DNA of 64,000 nt from Gammaproteobacteria bacterium (GTDB taxonomy: Bacteria > Pseudomonadota > Gammaproteobacteria > Thiotrichales > Thiotrichaceae), in NCBI GenBank assembly GCA_018822845.1, contig JAHJJD010000069.1, positions 50,038 to 114,037 on the forward strand. The letters are read 5' to 3'. Positions 1-8,311 of the stretch are shown one piece after another. Made by a program: the position numbers and the translations under genes. Position 1 is the first letter of the stretch. Every line of letters starts with the position of its first letter. The notes under the pieces were generated by a model that saw nothing but the letters and a program-made list of their open reading frames with translations, made no database searches and was not told the origin of the DNA.

Positions 1-1
1 C

Positions 2-445
2 ATTACCATCACCAGCCAGAGCGACATACTCAAAACCCTGGGCTCCATCCTCAACATCATCAAGGCGGTGGTGGCGGGCATTGGCGGCATTTCCCTGTTG
101 GTAGGTGGGGTCGGCATCCTCACCATCATGAGCATTGCGGTGAATGAACGCACCGGAGAAATCGGCCTGTTGCGTGCACTGGGAGCATCCCGCCAGCAGG
201 TGACCCGGCTGTTCCTGCTGGAAGCGGCAGCACTTGCCGGGCTTGGGGGAATCGCTGGTTTACTCACTGGCCTGGGCATTGCGGGGCTGTTACATGCGGC
301 CATCCCGGCCATGCCAGTGCGAATTGACTGGCTGTATGTCATACTGGCGGAAAGTATTGCAGTGACAACAGGTTTACTGGCTGGTTTTGCGCCAGCACGC
401 AAAGCTTCAGCACTTCCACCTGTTGATGCTTTACGCAATGAATAA
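2..445 (+). CDS. ABC transporter permease, MacB/FtsX type, C-terminal part
   Basis: Only the last 147 codons are present; the gene begins before the window, and the frame is open from base 2. The visible part has a membrane helix rich in Gly/Val (GISLLVGGVGILTIM), the cytoplasmic coupling motif NERTGEIGLLRALGAS, two further hydrophobic segments and the terminal PARKASALPPVDALRNE. This order is typical of the C-terminal FtsX domain of MacB-family permeases, which work with a cytoplasmic ATPase and often a periplasmic adaptor in mechanotransmission or export. The substrate cannot be deduced. The next gene is a response regulator 119 bp downstream, so regulation by it is possible but not shown. 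Confidence 0.88.
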   Translation: MTITSQSDILKTLGSILNIIKAVVAGIGGISLLVGGVGILTIMSIAVNERTGEIGLLRALGASRQQVTRLFLLEAAALAGLGGIAGLLTGLGIAGLLHAAIPAMPVRIDWLYVILAESIAVTTGLLAGFAPARKASALPPVDALRNE

Positions 446-518
446 TATTTGTTACACATGGACACGATTATTTATTTTCTTTTCTCCAAATGCCAACTAG
501 AATTCGAATGCCTGCAAG

Positions 519-534
519 AATTAAGCCCTTAATT
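519..534. promoter_or_regulatory. inverted repeat before the response-regulator gene
   Basis: AATTAAG and CTTAATT are perfect 7-bp arms separated by CC, 30 bp before the TTG start of the response regulator. No run of T follows, so it is not an obvious terminator of the upstream permease gene. It could be an operator, but short AT-rich palindromes also arise by chance. Confidence 0.25.
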
Positions 535-564
535 TAACCAAGAAAAACAGTAACCGACACAACC

Positions 565-1254
565 TTGTTAACGAAAACCATTCCACGCATCCTGATCGTC
601 GACGACGATGAAATCCTGCAAAATCTGCTGGAAGAGTATTTGCGCCCGCATGGTTTTAAGATTTCCTGCCTGTCCAGCGGAGCCAAGATTGCGGATCATC
701 TGAAAATAAATCTTCCTGATCTAATACTTCTTGACATTATTATGCCAGGAAAAAACGGACTTTACTGGCTGGCATATTTAAAAAGGCTCCACCCGCATTT
801 ACCCGTCCTGATGTTGTCCGCCCAAAGCGGGGCAAATGATCGGCTGCGCGGCCTGGAACTAGGAGCGGACGATTACCTGATCAAACCGTTTCACCCCAAG
901 GAGTTACTGATACGTCTGCGGAAAATCCTTGGCATCAAGCAGCCGCAAGCTAATGGTTACATCAAAATCGGTGAACAATTCTTCAACCCTGAGCGGGAGC
1001 TTCTGCTTGGCAAGGGGCAAACCATTAAACTGACAACGCAAGAAGCCAGACTGTTAACGTTCTTTTGCAAGAATGCAGGGCAAACCCTGACTCGTGATGC
1101 CCTTTCCCAGGCACTCCATGGCAGTGACCACGCTCCCATGGACCGCAAGATCGACATGCAAATCACCCGACTGAGAAAAAAGCTTGAACCTGACCTTGGT
1201 ACCCCACGACATTTACATACAGTCTGGCGGAAAGGCTACCGTTTTACTTTTTGA
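565..1254 (+). CDS. OmpR/PhoB-family response regulator
   Basis: A 229-residue two-component response regulator and probable DNA-binding transcription factor. The receiver domain occupies about residues 8-122, with the acidic pocket D13-D15, phosphoacceptor D57 in LPDLILLDIIMPG and the conserved Lys in DDYLIKPF. The C-terminal winged helix (about 130-227) ends with the usual TVWRKGYRF strand. Translation is assigned to a TTG start because no ATG gives a complete receiver domain; the upstream ribosome-binding site is weak. A small Hpt-domain gene follows 9 bp later, suggesting a phosphorelay, yet no histidine kinase lies in the window. Phased TTAC repeats at 1606-1640 are a plausible binding target. 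Confidence 0.92.
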   Translation: MLTKTIPRILIVDDDEILQNLLEEYLRPHGFKISCLSSGAKIADHLKINLPDLILLDIIMPGKNGLYWLAYLKRLHPHLPVLMLSAQSGANDRLRGLELGADDYLIKPFHPKELLIRLRKILGIKQPQANGYIKIGEQFFNPERELLLGKGQTIKLTTQEARLLTFFCKNAGQTLTRDALSQALHGSDHAPMDRKIDMQITRLRKKLEPDLGTPRHLHTVWRKGYRFTF

Positions 1255-1263
1255 GCAACGTTG

Positions 1264-1578
1264 ATGAAAACCCTTCTTGAAACACTTGGACCTGAGGCCA
1301 CACTTCGGTTCCTTACCGTAGCGCTACCCCAATTTGAGCAACGCAGCGAAGAATTACTCACCAACCTGCGCACAGGAAACTGGCAGGAAGCAGCCCGTTG
1401 CGCACACCGCCTCAAAGGCACCATCCACCTGTATGACTCACCGGAGTTACAGGAGCAGCTACAGCAGCTCACCGCAAATGACACGGACACCTATATAAAT
1501 GATCATTTTTTGCCCGAAATAGAAGAAAAACTAACCAAGACAAAGGACAAGATAAGATCATTTATATCAAATAGTTAG
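1264..1578 (+). CDS. Hpt-domain phosphotransfer protein
   Basis: A 104-residue all-helical protein with the histidine phosphotransfer signature AARCAHRLKGTI; His48, counting from the ATG, is the expected phosphorylated residue. An in-frame TTG immediately before the ATG (1261) is an alternative start and changes the product by one residue. The gene is 9 bp behind the response regulator and probably cotranscribed with it. Free-standing Hpt proteins relay phosphate between the receiver of a hybrid kinase and a response regulator, so a hybrid kinase encoded elsewhere is expected. The partner is inferred from gene order only. Confidence 0.8.
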   Translation: MKTLLETLGPEATLRFLTVALPQFEQRSEELLTNLRTGNWQEAARCAHRLKGTIHLYDSPELQEQLQQLTANDTDTYINDHFLPEIEEKLTKTKDKIRSFISNS

Positions 1579-1605
1579 GAATAAGAAACAAACCACTCCA
1601 AGCAT

Positions 1606-1640
1606 TTACTGTTACAATTTCTTACAATTTTTTACGTTAC
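1606..1640. promoter_or_regulatory. phased TTAC direct repeats, candidate response-regulator site
   Basis: TTAC occurs five times in 35 bp, starting at 1606, 1612, 1622, 1632 and 1637. Three copies are exactly 10 bp apart, one helical turn, and two of them are extended to TTACAATTT. OmpR-family regulators bind as tandem dimers to direct repeats with about this spacing. The array lies between the regulator/Hpt pair and the ATG of the exported 94-residue protein (1712), where an activator would act. Binding by the adjacent regulator is inference. Confidence 0.45.
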
Positions 1641-1711
1641 AAAGACGCCATCCTCCGTTAAGCTTCTGTTCAGCAAGTGCGACCGCACATAGATAAATAC
1701 GGGAGTCTGTA

Positions 1712-1996
1712 ATGCAGAAAATTTTTACTGTGGCAGGTGGTTTGATACTAGCCATGCTGCTGGCGGCGGGATCGGCCAATGCCGCATCCAGACCTGCCTA
1801 CGGCCATTTTGGACATGGGGACACTACTGGCGGGTCGGGTTCCGGGCATACCCTGACCGACGCCTTTACCCCTTACCTCCAGAGTACGGCTATGATCCGG
1901 CAAAAGCTGTACAACCACTTGCTGCAATCTGAAAGCTTTATCAGGTTCCAGAGTCTGGTCGAATATCTTTGGTTACAACGCACGGAAGAGCGCTAG
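1712..1996 (+). CDS. small exported protein of unknown function
   Basis: A 94-residue product with a clear Sec signal peptide: MQKIF, a hydrophobic core (VAGGLILAMLLAAGSA) and a likely cleavage after ANA near residue 24. The mature part starts with a Gly/His/Ser-rich stretch (GHFGHGDTTGGSGSGHT) and ends with a helix-prone, aromatic-rich tail. No family is recognised. GGAG about 8 nt upstream supports the start. It lies directly after the phased TTAC repeats and before two terminators, so it is probably a one-gene transcript, perhaps a target of the neighbouring response regulator. Confidence 0.65.
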   Translation: MQKIFTVAGGLILAMLLAAGSANAASRPAYGHFGHGDTTGGSGSGHTLTDAFTPYLQSTAMIRQKLYNHLLQSESFIRFQSLVEYLWLQRTEER

Positions 1997-2008
1997 GCAA
2001 CTTTTCAT

Positions 2009-2056
2009 GATCTGGCCTCATGCGCCAATTCCAGTAGGCCAGATCTTTTTTCTTTT
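2009..2056 (+). terminator. rho-independent terminator
   Basis: The 10-bp perfect stem GATCTGGCCT (2009-2018) pairs with AGGCCAGATC (2036-2045) and is followed by a T-rich tract (TTTTTTCTTTTT). It ends the transcript of the 94-residue exported protein, whose stop is 12 bp upstream. Confidence 0.88.
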
Positions 2057-2066
2057 TCTCTGTTAG

Positions 2067-2108
2067 CCAGCCCTATCTTCCCCTCAACAGGTGGGGCTGG
2101 TTTTTTTT
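2067..2108 (+). terminator. second terminator ahead of thiS
   Basis: CCAGCCC (2067-2073) pairs with GGGCTGG (2094-2100) across a 20-nt loop and is followed directly by eight T. It either backs up the terminator at 2009 or attenuates a long thiS leader. No TPP-riboswitch core was seen in the region, which favours a simple tandem terminator. Confidence 0.65.
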
Positions 2109-2182
2109 CCCTCCCCCAAACCACTGACAGCCCCGCCCGCTTGTGATGTAATACCGATTTCATAATCCACCCGGACAGCATG

Positions 2183-2383
2183 ATGGAAATACTCGTCAAC
2201 GGAACCCCGCATCTCGTCCCCACAGACACCACAGTGGCGCAGTTGCTGGTCATTCTGGAAATGCAGGGCAAGCGGCTGGCTGTCGAAGTCAACCAGGAAC
2301 TCGTGCCCCGCAGCCAGTTTGACAGCGCAGCACTCAGCCCCCACGATACGGTGGAAATCGTCCACGCCATTGGCGGCGGCTAA
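2183..2383 (+). CDS. thiS: sulfur carrier protein ThiS
   Basis: A 66-residue ubiquitin-fold protein ending in the required Gly-Gly tail ([10 protein letters not shown]). The C-terminal Gly is adenylylated and converted to thiocarboxylate, which donates sulfur to ThiG for the thiazole ring of thiamine. Two ATG codons are adjacent (2180 and 2183). The second is preferred because its product starts MEIL, as in known ThiS proteins, and sits 7 nt from a GGA. thiG starts 16 bp later, so the pair is clearly one operon. The activating enzyme ThiF is not in the window. Confidence 0.93.
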   Translation: MEILVNGTPHLVPTDTTVAQLLVILEMQGKRLAVEVNQELVPRSQFDSAALSPHDTVEIVHAIGGG

Positions 2384-2399
2384 CCAAGGAACACTAGCA

Positions 2400-3197
2400 A
2401 TGCAGCACACAACTTCTTCCCCAGACACCCTCACTATCGCAGGCAAGCAATACAGCTCCCGCCTGCTGGTTGGCACTGGCAAATACAAGGATCTGGCCGA
2501 AACCAAGGCCGCTACCGAAGCCAGTGGCGCACAGATCATCACGGTCGCCATCCGCCGTACCAATATCGGCCAGAACAAGGGTGAACCCAACCTGCTGGAT
2601 GTCATCCCGCTCGATCGTTACACCCTGCTGCCCAACACCGCAGGCTGCTACAACGTGGAAGACGCCGTGCGCACCTGCCGCCTCGCACGTGAACTGCTCG
2701 ATGGCCACAAGCTGGTAAAACTGGAAGTACTGGGCGACGAGAAGACCCTTTACCCTGACACCATCCAGACCCTGAAGGCGGCGGAAATCCTGGTAAAAGA
2801 CGGTTTCGACGTGATGGTTTACACCAGCGCCGACCCGTTGATTGCCCGCCAACTGGAAGAAATCGGCTGTGTGGCAATCATGCCGCTGGCGGCTCCGATC
2901 GGTTCCGGCTTGGGCATCCGCGACCCGTACAACATCCTCGAAATCATCAGCAACGCCAAGGTGCCAGTGCTGGTCGACGCAGGAGTGGGAACGGCTTCCG
3001 ACGCTGCGGTAGCAATGGAGCTGGGTTGTGCTGGCGTGCTGATGAATACCGCGATTGCGGCTGCGAAAAATCCGGTACTGATGGCTTCCGCGATGAAACA
3101 CGCGATTATCGCCGGGCGCGAAGCCTTCCTAGCCGGACGGATGCCACGCAAGCGCTATGCTTCGGCGTCTTCACCAATTGACGGAACGTTTTTTTAA
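2400..3197 (+). CDS. thiG: thiazole synthase ThiG
   Basis: A 265-residue TIM-barrel enzyme that joins deoxyxylulose 5-phosphate, dehydroglycine or glycine imine, and ThiS-thiocarboxylate sulfur to form thiazole phosphate in the cytoplasm. Family hallmarks are [11 protein letters not shown] near the start, the Schiff-base Lys region [14 protein letters not shown], and the phosphate-binding [20 protein letters not shown]. The ATG at 2400 follows AAGGA by 9 nt; an upstream in-frame extension would overlap thiS and is not needed. trmB begins 4 bp after the stop. The order thiS-thiG-trmB is also found in pseudomonads. Confidence 0.97.
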   Translation: MQHTTSSPDTLTIAGKQYSSRLLVGTGKYKDLAETKAATEASGAQIITVAIRRTNIGQNKGEPNLLDVIPLDRYTLLPNTAGCYNVEDAVRTCRLARELLDGHKLVKLEVLGDEKTLYPDTIQTLKAAEILVKDGFDVMVYTSADPLIARQLEEIGCVAIMPLAAPIGSGLGIRDPYNILEIISNAKVPVLVDAGVGTASDAAVAMELGCAGVLMNTAIAAAKNPVLMASAMKHAIIAGREAFLAGRMPRKRYASASSPIDGTFF

Positions 3198-3201
3198 GAC
3201 C

Positions 3202-3891
3202 ATGCAGTTCGCTGAACACCCCCGCACCATTAAAAGCTTCGTCCTGCGCCAAGGGCGCATGACCAAGGGACAGGAACAGTCCCTGGAAACCCTGTGGCCG
3301 CAGTTTGGCATTGAAACTGCGGCCATTCCGCTGGATTTTGCCCAACTGTTTGGTCGCGCTGCACCGGTCACGCTGGAAATCGGTTTCGGCAACGGCGAAT
3401 CGCTGGCACAAATGGCGCAAGCCGCGCCGGAGCGTGATTTCATCGGCATCGAAGTGCATACACCCGGCGTCGGTCACCTGCTCAAGCTGGTGGGGGAAAA
3501 AGGGCTGACCAACCTGCGGGTGATGAATTCCGATGCGGTCGACATCCTGCAACAGCGCATTCCTGCCGGGTCGCTGGATCGGGTGCAGCTGTTTTTCCCC
3601 GACCCTTGGCACAAGAAAAAACACCACAAACGCCGCATCGTGCAGGCTGATTTCGTCAAACTGATTGCGTCACGCCTGCGTACTGGTGGCGTGTTCCACA
3701 TGGCGACCGATTGGGAAAACTACGCTGCGCATATGGCGAAAGTGATGGAAGCCAGCGCGGATTTCAGGAATCTTGCCACAGCCCCCCCCTATTCCCCGCG
3801 TCCGGACGAGCGCCCGCTGACCAAGTTTGAAAACCGTGGCCTGAAACTGGGGCATGGGGTGTGGGATTTGCTGTACCAAAAAGTCCACTGA
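3202..3891 (+). CDS. trmB: tRNA (guanine-N7)-methyltransferase TrmB
   Basis: A 229-residue S-adenosylmethionine-dependent enzyme that methylates G46 in the variable loop of tRNAs. The SAM-binding motif [15 protein letters not shown] is at about residues 55-69, and the family-specific [15 protein letters not shown] at about 133-147. The start is the ATG 4 bp after the thiG stop; the longer open frame overlapping thiG lacks conservation. Translation is probably coupled to thiG. Nothing suggests a functional link to thiamine synthesis beyond cotranscription. Confidence 0.96.
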   Translation: MQFAEHPRTIKSFVLRQGRMTKGQEQSLETLWPQFGIETAAIPLDFAQLFGRAAPVTLEIGFGNGESLAQMAQAAPERDFIGIEVHTPGVGHLLKLVGEKGLTNLRVMNSDAVDILQQRIPAGSLDRVQLFFPDPWHKKKHHKRRIVQADFVKLIASRLRTGGVFHMATDWENYAAHMAKVMEASADFRNLATAPPYSPRPDERPLTKFENRGLKLGHGVWDLLYQKVH

Positions 3892-4003
3892 CAAGCATTG
3901 CACCGGTTATCTGCCCTACCAATCCATTCATTTCATTTATAAGTAGAACAACTCCGCTTATCTCTGAGCGCATTGAATGAATACCTCCCCTGATAGAGAC
4001 TAA

Positions 4004-4026
4004 GTTCATGCACAAAACGCATGAAC
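4004..4026. promoter_or_regulatory. inverted repeat upstream of the exported 235-residue protein
   Basis: GTTCATGC and GCATGAAC form perfect 8-bp arms around ACAAAAC, 53 bp before the ATG at 4079. No T tract follows, so it is not a standard terminator for trmB. It is better explained as an operator or a leader hairpin; the binding protein is unknown. Confidence 0.35.
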
Positions 4027-4078
4027 GAAACAAACCCAATTAATATCAAATAGTTAAAATTATCAGGGAGCGTCCATC

Positions 4079-4786
4079 ATGAGCAAATCATTCACTACTG
4101 TACTGCAAGTTGCTGCTACTACCGCTGCACTGTTTATCGCCGCTGATGCTTCAGCCGCAGTGAAATTCCGCATCGGCTTTGATTCAGCCTCCAACCAGTA
4201 CTCCCTGTACATGACACCGGATAGCGTGCCAGCCCCGGATATGACGCTTTCTGCACAAGCCACCCTGGTCGTGCCCCACGGTGAAAATGAGCAGAGTTTC
4301 ACCATCAGCAATATCACCAGCCATATCAGCAATGTGGAGTGGGCTAACCATTCACGTGTGGATGCACCGGAAGAAAACACCAGCGCAGACTACATTTCCC
4401 TGGGGTATTTCTTCACAGGCAGCAATGTCCCAAAGTTTGGCTGGGAAGCCAACCAGGAGAAAAAAATCCTGAGTTTCACCAGTAGCACTGGATGTGTCAG
4501 TGGAGTCAAGTTGATCGATAATAACGACCCGTTCAGCCAACTGCCTAATTCGGCTGGCACAAACCCTGGCAATGATTTCATGAATATCGGCTGGCAAATG
4601 AGCAATGCATATGTAGGGAACTACGGCGAGGCAATATCCTGCACCACAACAACAACCTGCAAAAACAGCTACCTGCAACGCCAGATCAACACATTGAGCG
4701 CACTCAAGCTCAATGCGCCAGATTACATGCAGGCCAGTTACGACGCCCGCATCGCCAGCATCCTGAACGATAGCCGTTGCCAGTAA
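4079..4786 (+). CDS. exported protein of unknown function, 235 residues
   Basis: The first 27 residues form a Sec signal peptide (TTVLQVAATTAALFIAADASA, cut before AVKF). The mature protein is polar, beta-rich in appearance and has four cysteines: C163 in TGCVSG, a close pair (SCTTTTTC) about 40 residues later, and the penultimate residue. Two disulfides and a periplasmic or extracellular location are therefore plausible. No family is recognised. AGGGAG lies about 10 nt before the ATG. The gene has its own upstream inverted repeat and a downstream terminator, so it is probably transcribed alone. Confidence 0.72.
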   Translation: MSKSFTTVLQVAATTAALFIAADASAAVKFRIGFDSASNQYSLYMTPDSVPAPDMTLSAQATLVVPHGENEQSFTISNITSHISNVEWANHSRVDAPEENTSADYISLGYFFTGSNVPKFGWEANQEKKILSFTSSTGCVSGVKLIDNNDPFSQLPNSAGTNPGNDFMNIGWQMSNAYVGNYGEAISCTTTTTCKNSYLQRQINTLSALKLNAPDYMQASYDARIASILNDSRCQ

Positions 4787-4810
4787 GCATGACCAGACGT
4801 CCCGTTCTCA

Positions 4811-4840
4811 AGGGGGCTACATTCCTGTAGCCCCTCCCTT
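4811..4840 (+). terminator. terminator between the exported protein and tatD
   Basis: GGGGCTAC (4813-4820) pairs with GTAGCCCC (4827-4834), followed by TCCCTTTT. It separates two convergent genes and probably ends the plus-strand transcript. Confidence 0.75.
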
Positions 4841-4854
4841 TTAAGAAAGCTCCG

Positions 4855-5652
4855 CTAAAAAAACAGCGCCATACTGTTCTTCCACACCTGCGGTAACAGT
4901 TCTTCCAGCGGCAGATCTTTCACCCTGGCGATATGCTCGGCAATGAAAGGCAGGTACTTCGGCTCATTCTTCATGCCCCGGTACGGAACCGGCGTCAGGT
5001 AGGGTGCATCGGTTTCAAACAGGATTTGTTCCGGCGGGGTCAGCGCCACGATCTCGCGCACATTTTCCGCCTTGTTGAAAGTGCTGATACCGTTGAAACC
5101 GAGGTGAAAACCTTCGCCCAGACAGTATTCCGCCAGTTCCCGCCCGGAAGTGAAACTGTGGATCACGCCACGTTTCGGCATCTGCCCAACGAAATTACGC
5201 AGGATGGCTTGCATGTCGTCATCCGCATCGCGGGTATGCACCACGATCGGCATGTCGAGGTCAATCGCGATCTGTAACTGGCGCTCGAATGCTGCGCGCT
5301 GTTTCGCCCGGTCGGAATGGTCGTAGTAATAATCCAGCCCGATTTCACCAATGGCGCGAATTTTTTCATGCTGTGCATTGCTGCGAATCTGTGCTTCCAC
5401 CTCATCGGTGTAATCATTGGCATCGTGTGGGTGGATGCCCTGCGTTCCCCATACCTGCGAGTGCTGCTGCGCCAGTTGCATGACCTTTTCCAGATTATCA
5501 GGGGAAACCGCGATGGTGAGGATACGTTCGATATTGACGGCTTTGGCTGCTTCCAGAGCGCTTTCCAGCGCTTCGCCCTCCAGGTAGTCCAGATGGCAGT
5601 GGGTTTCAATCAGGGGATGGTCGAATAGCGGAATAGCGCGTTTCTTGCTCAT
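4855..5652 (-). CDS. tatD: TatD-family metal-dependent hydrolase (DNase)
   Basis: A 265-residue TIM-barrel hydrolase of the TatD/YcfH family, cytoplasmic metal-dependent nucleases that trim DNA 3' ends. Metal ligands are visible in ETHCHLD (residues 16-22; most relatives have Asp where E16 stands), the Glu of GEIGLDYYYD, the His of VVHTRDADD and VIHSFTSG, and the Asp of FETDAPYL. The length is normal. The family has several paralogues (TatD, YcfH, YjjV) and the motif set does not say which one this is. It is transcribed alone, convergent with the exported-protein gene. Confidence 0.88.
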   Translation of the reverse strand: MSKKRAIPLFDHPLIETHCHLDYLEGEALESALEAAKAVNIERILTIAVSPDNLEKVMQLAQQHSQVWGTQGIHPHDANDYTDEVEAQIRSNAQHEKIRAIGEIGLDYYYDHSDRAKQRAAFERQLQIAIDLDMPIVVHTRDADDDMQAILRNFVGQMPKRGVIHSFTSGRELAEYCLGEGFHLGFNGISTFNKAENVREIVALTPPEQILFETDAPYLTPVPYRGMKNEPKYLPFIAEHIARVKDLPLEELLPQVWKNSMALFF

Positions 5653-5749
5653 GGCGTAGTTGTTGCCTGTCGAATGTCAGAAGCGCGAATTGTCAGCTCT
5701 CCCACCGTTGAAATCAATTTTCAGCAGTTCCCTGCGGCTTTCCCGTTTC

Positions 5750-5764
5750 ATTTCGCGGCGAAAT
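5750..5764. promoter_or_regulatory. palindrome upstream of purU
   Basis: ATTTCGC-G-GCGAAAT is a perfect 15-bp palindrome. It lies just before a possible -10 box (TAGAAT, about 5770) and 48 bp before the purU ATG, a position suited to an operator. It does not match the PurR consensus. Confidence 0.35.
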
Positions 5765-5811
5765 CACACTAGAATGGCGCAGATATTTGTCTATCCAACA
5801 AGAAGAAGCTC

Positions 5812-6675
5812 ATGTTACAACCAGAATGCTCCATTCTCACCGTTACCTGCCCGGCCAGAACCGGCATTGTTGCCGCCATCACCGGTTTCCTTGCCGATAG
5901 CAGTTGCTACATCACTGAAATGGCGCAGTATGACGATGAAAATACCCAGAAGTTTTTCTGCCGCATTATGTTCCGCCCCGATGCCGTGCTATCCCCGGAG
6001 GTTGCAGAACTGCGCCAAGGCTTTAGCAGAATCGCCAGTGATTTCAGCATGAAATGGCAAATCACCAATGCGCAACGCCCAACCCGCGTGATCCTGATGG
6101 TATCCAAAGCTGACCATTGCCTGGTCGACCTGCTGTACCGCAAGAACAAGGGCGACCTGAACATGGATGTAGTTTGCGTCGTTTCCAACCACATGGATTT
6201 ACGCTCCCTTGCCGAACGCGAAGGCATCCGCTTCATCTGCCTGCCAGTCGACAGGGGCAACAAGGCGGAGCAGGAAGCGCGCATGCTCGACATCGTGACG
6301 GAAACAGGGGCGGAACTGGTGGTACTGGCGCGTTACATGCAAATCCTCTCCGATGACGCTTGCCGCAAACTGGAAGGCATGTGCATCAACATCCACCACT
6401 CGTTCCTGCCCGGCTTCAAGGGCGCGCGTCCGTATCACCAAGCTTACGATCGAGGGGTAAAGCTGATTGGGGCAACCGCACATTACGTCACTTCCGACCT
6501 GGACGAAGGCCCGATCATCGAGCAATCGGTAGAGCGGGTTGACCACACGTTCCAGCCTGAAAACCTGGCTGCACTGGGGCGCGATCTGGAAAACAGCGCA
6601 CTGGCAAAAGCGGTCAAACTACACATCGAACGGCGCGTATTCGTCGATGGCAACAAAACCGTCGTCTTTAAATGA
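5812..6675 (+). CDS. purU: formyltetrahydrofolate deformylase PurU
   Basis: A 287-residue enzyme that hydrolyses 10-formyltetrahydrofolate to formate and tetrahydrofolate, balancing one-carbon pools with purine synthesis. An N-terminal ACT domain (about residues 6-85, CSILTVTCPARTGIVAAIT) probably senses glycine or methionine. The formyltransferase-type catalytic domain follows, with INIHHSFLPGFKGARPYHQA and TAHYVTSDLDEGPIIEQ carrying the conserved Asn, His and Asp. AAGAAG precedes the ATG by 6 nt. It is transcribed alone. Confidence 0.95.
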   Translation: MLQPECSILTVTCPARTGIVAAITGFLADSSCYITEMAQYDDENTQKFFCRIMFRPDAVLSPEVAELRQGFSRIASDFSMKWQITNAQRPTRVILMVSKADHCLVDLLYRKNKGDLNMDVVCVVSNHMDLRSLAEREGIRFICLPVDRGNKAEQEARMLDIVTETGAELVVLARYMQILSDDACRKLEGMCINIHHSFLPGFKGARPYHQAYDRGVKLIGATAHYVTSDLDEGPIIEQSVERVDHTFQPENLAALGRDLENSALAKAVKLHIERRVFVDGNKTVVFK

Positions 6676-6676
6676 G

Positions 6677-6696
6677 AAAGGGGCCGCAGCCCCTTT
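6677..6696. terminator. hairpin between purU and nhaD
   Basis: AAAGGGGC (6677-6684), loop CGCA, GCCCCTTT (6689-6696): a perfect 8-bp stem between convergent stops. The trailing T content is modest on both strands, so it may end both transcripts only partially. Confidence 0.6.
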
Positions 6697-6703
6697 CCCT
6701 CTG

Positions 6704-8122
6704 TTACATCAAGGCCGTATTGATCAACAAGTGCACCCAGACGCTTAGCACATATCCCAACGCTATCGCCCATGTCCATTTCAGATGGGAGAAGAAAGTA
6801 TAAATGCCGCGCGCCTGCCCCATCAGGGCGACGCCTGCGGCTGAACCAATCGACAACAACGAACCACCGACGCCTGCCGTCAGCGTCACCAGCAGCCACT
6901 GACCGTGGGACATATCCGGGTGCATGGTGATCACCGCAAACATTACCGGAATGTTATCAACCACGGCTGACAGAATACCTACCAATACGTTCGCCCAGGT
7001 CGCACCCAGATCAACATACATCGCCTGCGCTGCCAGTGCCAGATAACCGAATGCTCCCAGACCTCCAACACACAGGATAACCCCATAGAAAAACATCAGC
7101 GTATCCCATTCTGCACGCTGCAACTGGTTGAAAATGTCGAAACGCCCAACAGGCTCGTCGCCAGTATCGTTTGCAGGGTTGTGATCCGACACTTTCAGAT
7201 ACCAGCCATACAGCTTCAGTACACCAAGGCCGGTCATCATGCCCAGTACTGGCGGCAGATGCAGGTAATTGTGGAACATCACCGCAGTGGCAATGGTAGC
7301 AATGAACAAGCCAAGCACGATGAAACCGCCCTGCTTGATCCTGACTGCCTCGTTCAATGCAGCTGGTTTGCCTTTCTCGATGAAGAACGACATGATCAGT
7401 GCCGGTACAAACCAGTTGACCACCGACGGGATGAACAGGGCGAAAAATTCCTGGAATTTCACCAACCCGGCCTGCCACACCATCAGGGTAGTAATATCGC
7501 CAAACGGACTCCATGCCCCCCCCGCATTGGCTGCAACAACAATATTGATACACCCCATCGCCACGAATTTCGGCCTGTCAGAAGCCACCGCCACCAGCAC
7601 TGCCGCCATCAACAGGGCTGTCGTCAGATTGTCAGCAACTGGCGAGATGAAGAAGGCCAGCACCCCGGTAATCCAGAATATCCAGTACAAGGAAAAGCCC
7701 CGCGACACCAGCCAGGCGCGCAAGGCCGCAAACATGTTGCGCTCATCCAGGGTATTGATGAAGGTCATCGCCGCCAGCAGGAACAGCATCAGCTTGCCGT
7801 ATTCCAGCAGATTGTGGTCGAGGATTGCCTCCACCTTGTCAAGCTGGCCAATTGCGCCATAAGCAAGCGCCACCAATACCCAGATAATGCCTGCCGCCAC
7901 AATCACTGGCTTGGACTTGCGCATGTGAATATGTTCTTCACCGATCACCAGCGCGTAAGCAAACACGAACAGGATCAGGGCAGTAATTCCCAAACCCGTC
8001 CCCGTCAACTGCGGCATTTCAGCGCCAGCTTCACCAGCCAGGGCAAATAGCGGGAAAAACAGTAAAAGCAGCCCCAATAGCAGGCTCCGTAAAGAAAAAG
8101 GGCGAACAGGATGATGTGTCAT
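6704..8122 (-). CDS. nhaD: NhaD-type sodium/proton antiporter
   Basis: A 472-residue inner-membrane protein with about 12-13 hydrophobic helices, matching the NhaD family of Na+(Li+)/H+ antiporters, which extrude sodium at alkaline pH. Characteristic stretches are EEHIHMRKSKPVIVAAGIIW near the N-terminus, SPVADNLTTALLMAAVLVA, NAGGAWSPFGDITTLMVWQAG and DNIPVMFAVITMHPD. The start ATG at 8122 gives a signal-like N-terminus (SLLLGLLLLFFPLFALAGEA); a much longer open frame upstream lacks such character and would cover the gshA control region. It is convergent with purU and divergent from gshA. Confidence 0.92.
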   Translation of the reverse strand: MTHHPVRPFSLRSLLLGLLLLFFPLFALAGEAGAEMPQLTGTGLGITALILFVFAYALVIGEEHIHMRKSKPVIVAAGIIWVLVALAYGAIGQLDKVEAILDHNLLEYGKLMLFLLAAMTFINTLDERNMFAALRAWLVSRGFSLYWIFWITGVLAFFISPVADNLTTALLMAAVLVAVASDRPKFVAMGCINIVVAANAGGAWSPFGDITTLMVWQAGLVKFQEFFALFIPSVVNWFVPALIMSFFIEKGKPAALNEAVRIKQGGFIVLGLFIATIATAVMFHNYLHLPPVLGMMTGLGVLKLYGWYLKVSDHNPANDTGDEPVGRFDIFNQLQRAEWDTLMFFYGVILCVGGLGAFGYLALAAQAMYVDLGATWANVLVGILSAVVDNIPVMFAVITMHPDMSHGQWLLVTLTAGVGGSLLSIGSAAGVALMGQARGIYTFFSHLKWTWAIALGYVLSVWVHLLINTALM

Positions 8123-8311
8123 GGATAAAAACTTGCTGGTTACCAAGGAAAAAACAGCGGCTATCTTACCGTGTCCTGATTGATGTTGCATCACACAACG
8201 GTATCCTATCGCAGGCTTTCCATAAAAAACCAACCATTGATTACCCTGAAAATTTCCATTGACCACCATCTGTGCTCTAATCCCCCGTTTCATCATAGCC
8301 AGGAGCTTTAA

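Noticed and set aside
2109..2182. TPP riboswitch ahead of thiS
   Set aside because: The conserved thi-box words (for example CTGAGA) were not found between the terminator and thiS, and the space is too short for the full aptamer.
7181..8050. Long plus-strand reading frame opposite nhaD
   Set aside because: The His/Gln/Arg-rich product lacks any domain and is the reverse reading of a membrane-protein gene with clear family motifs.
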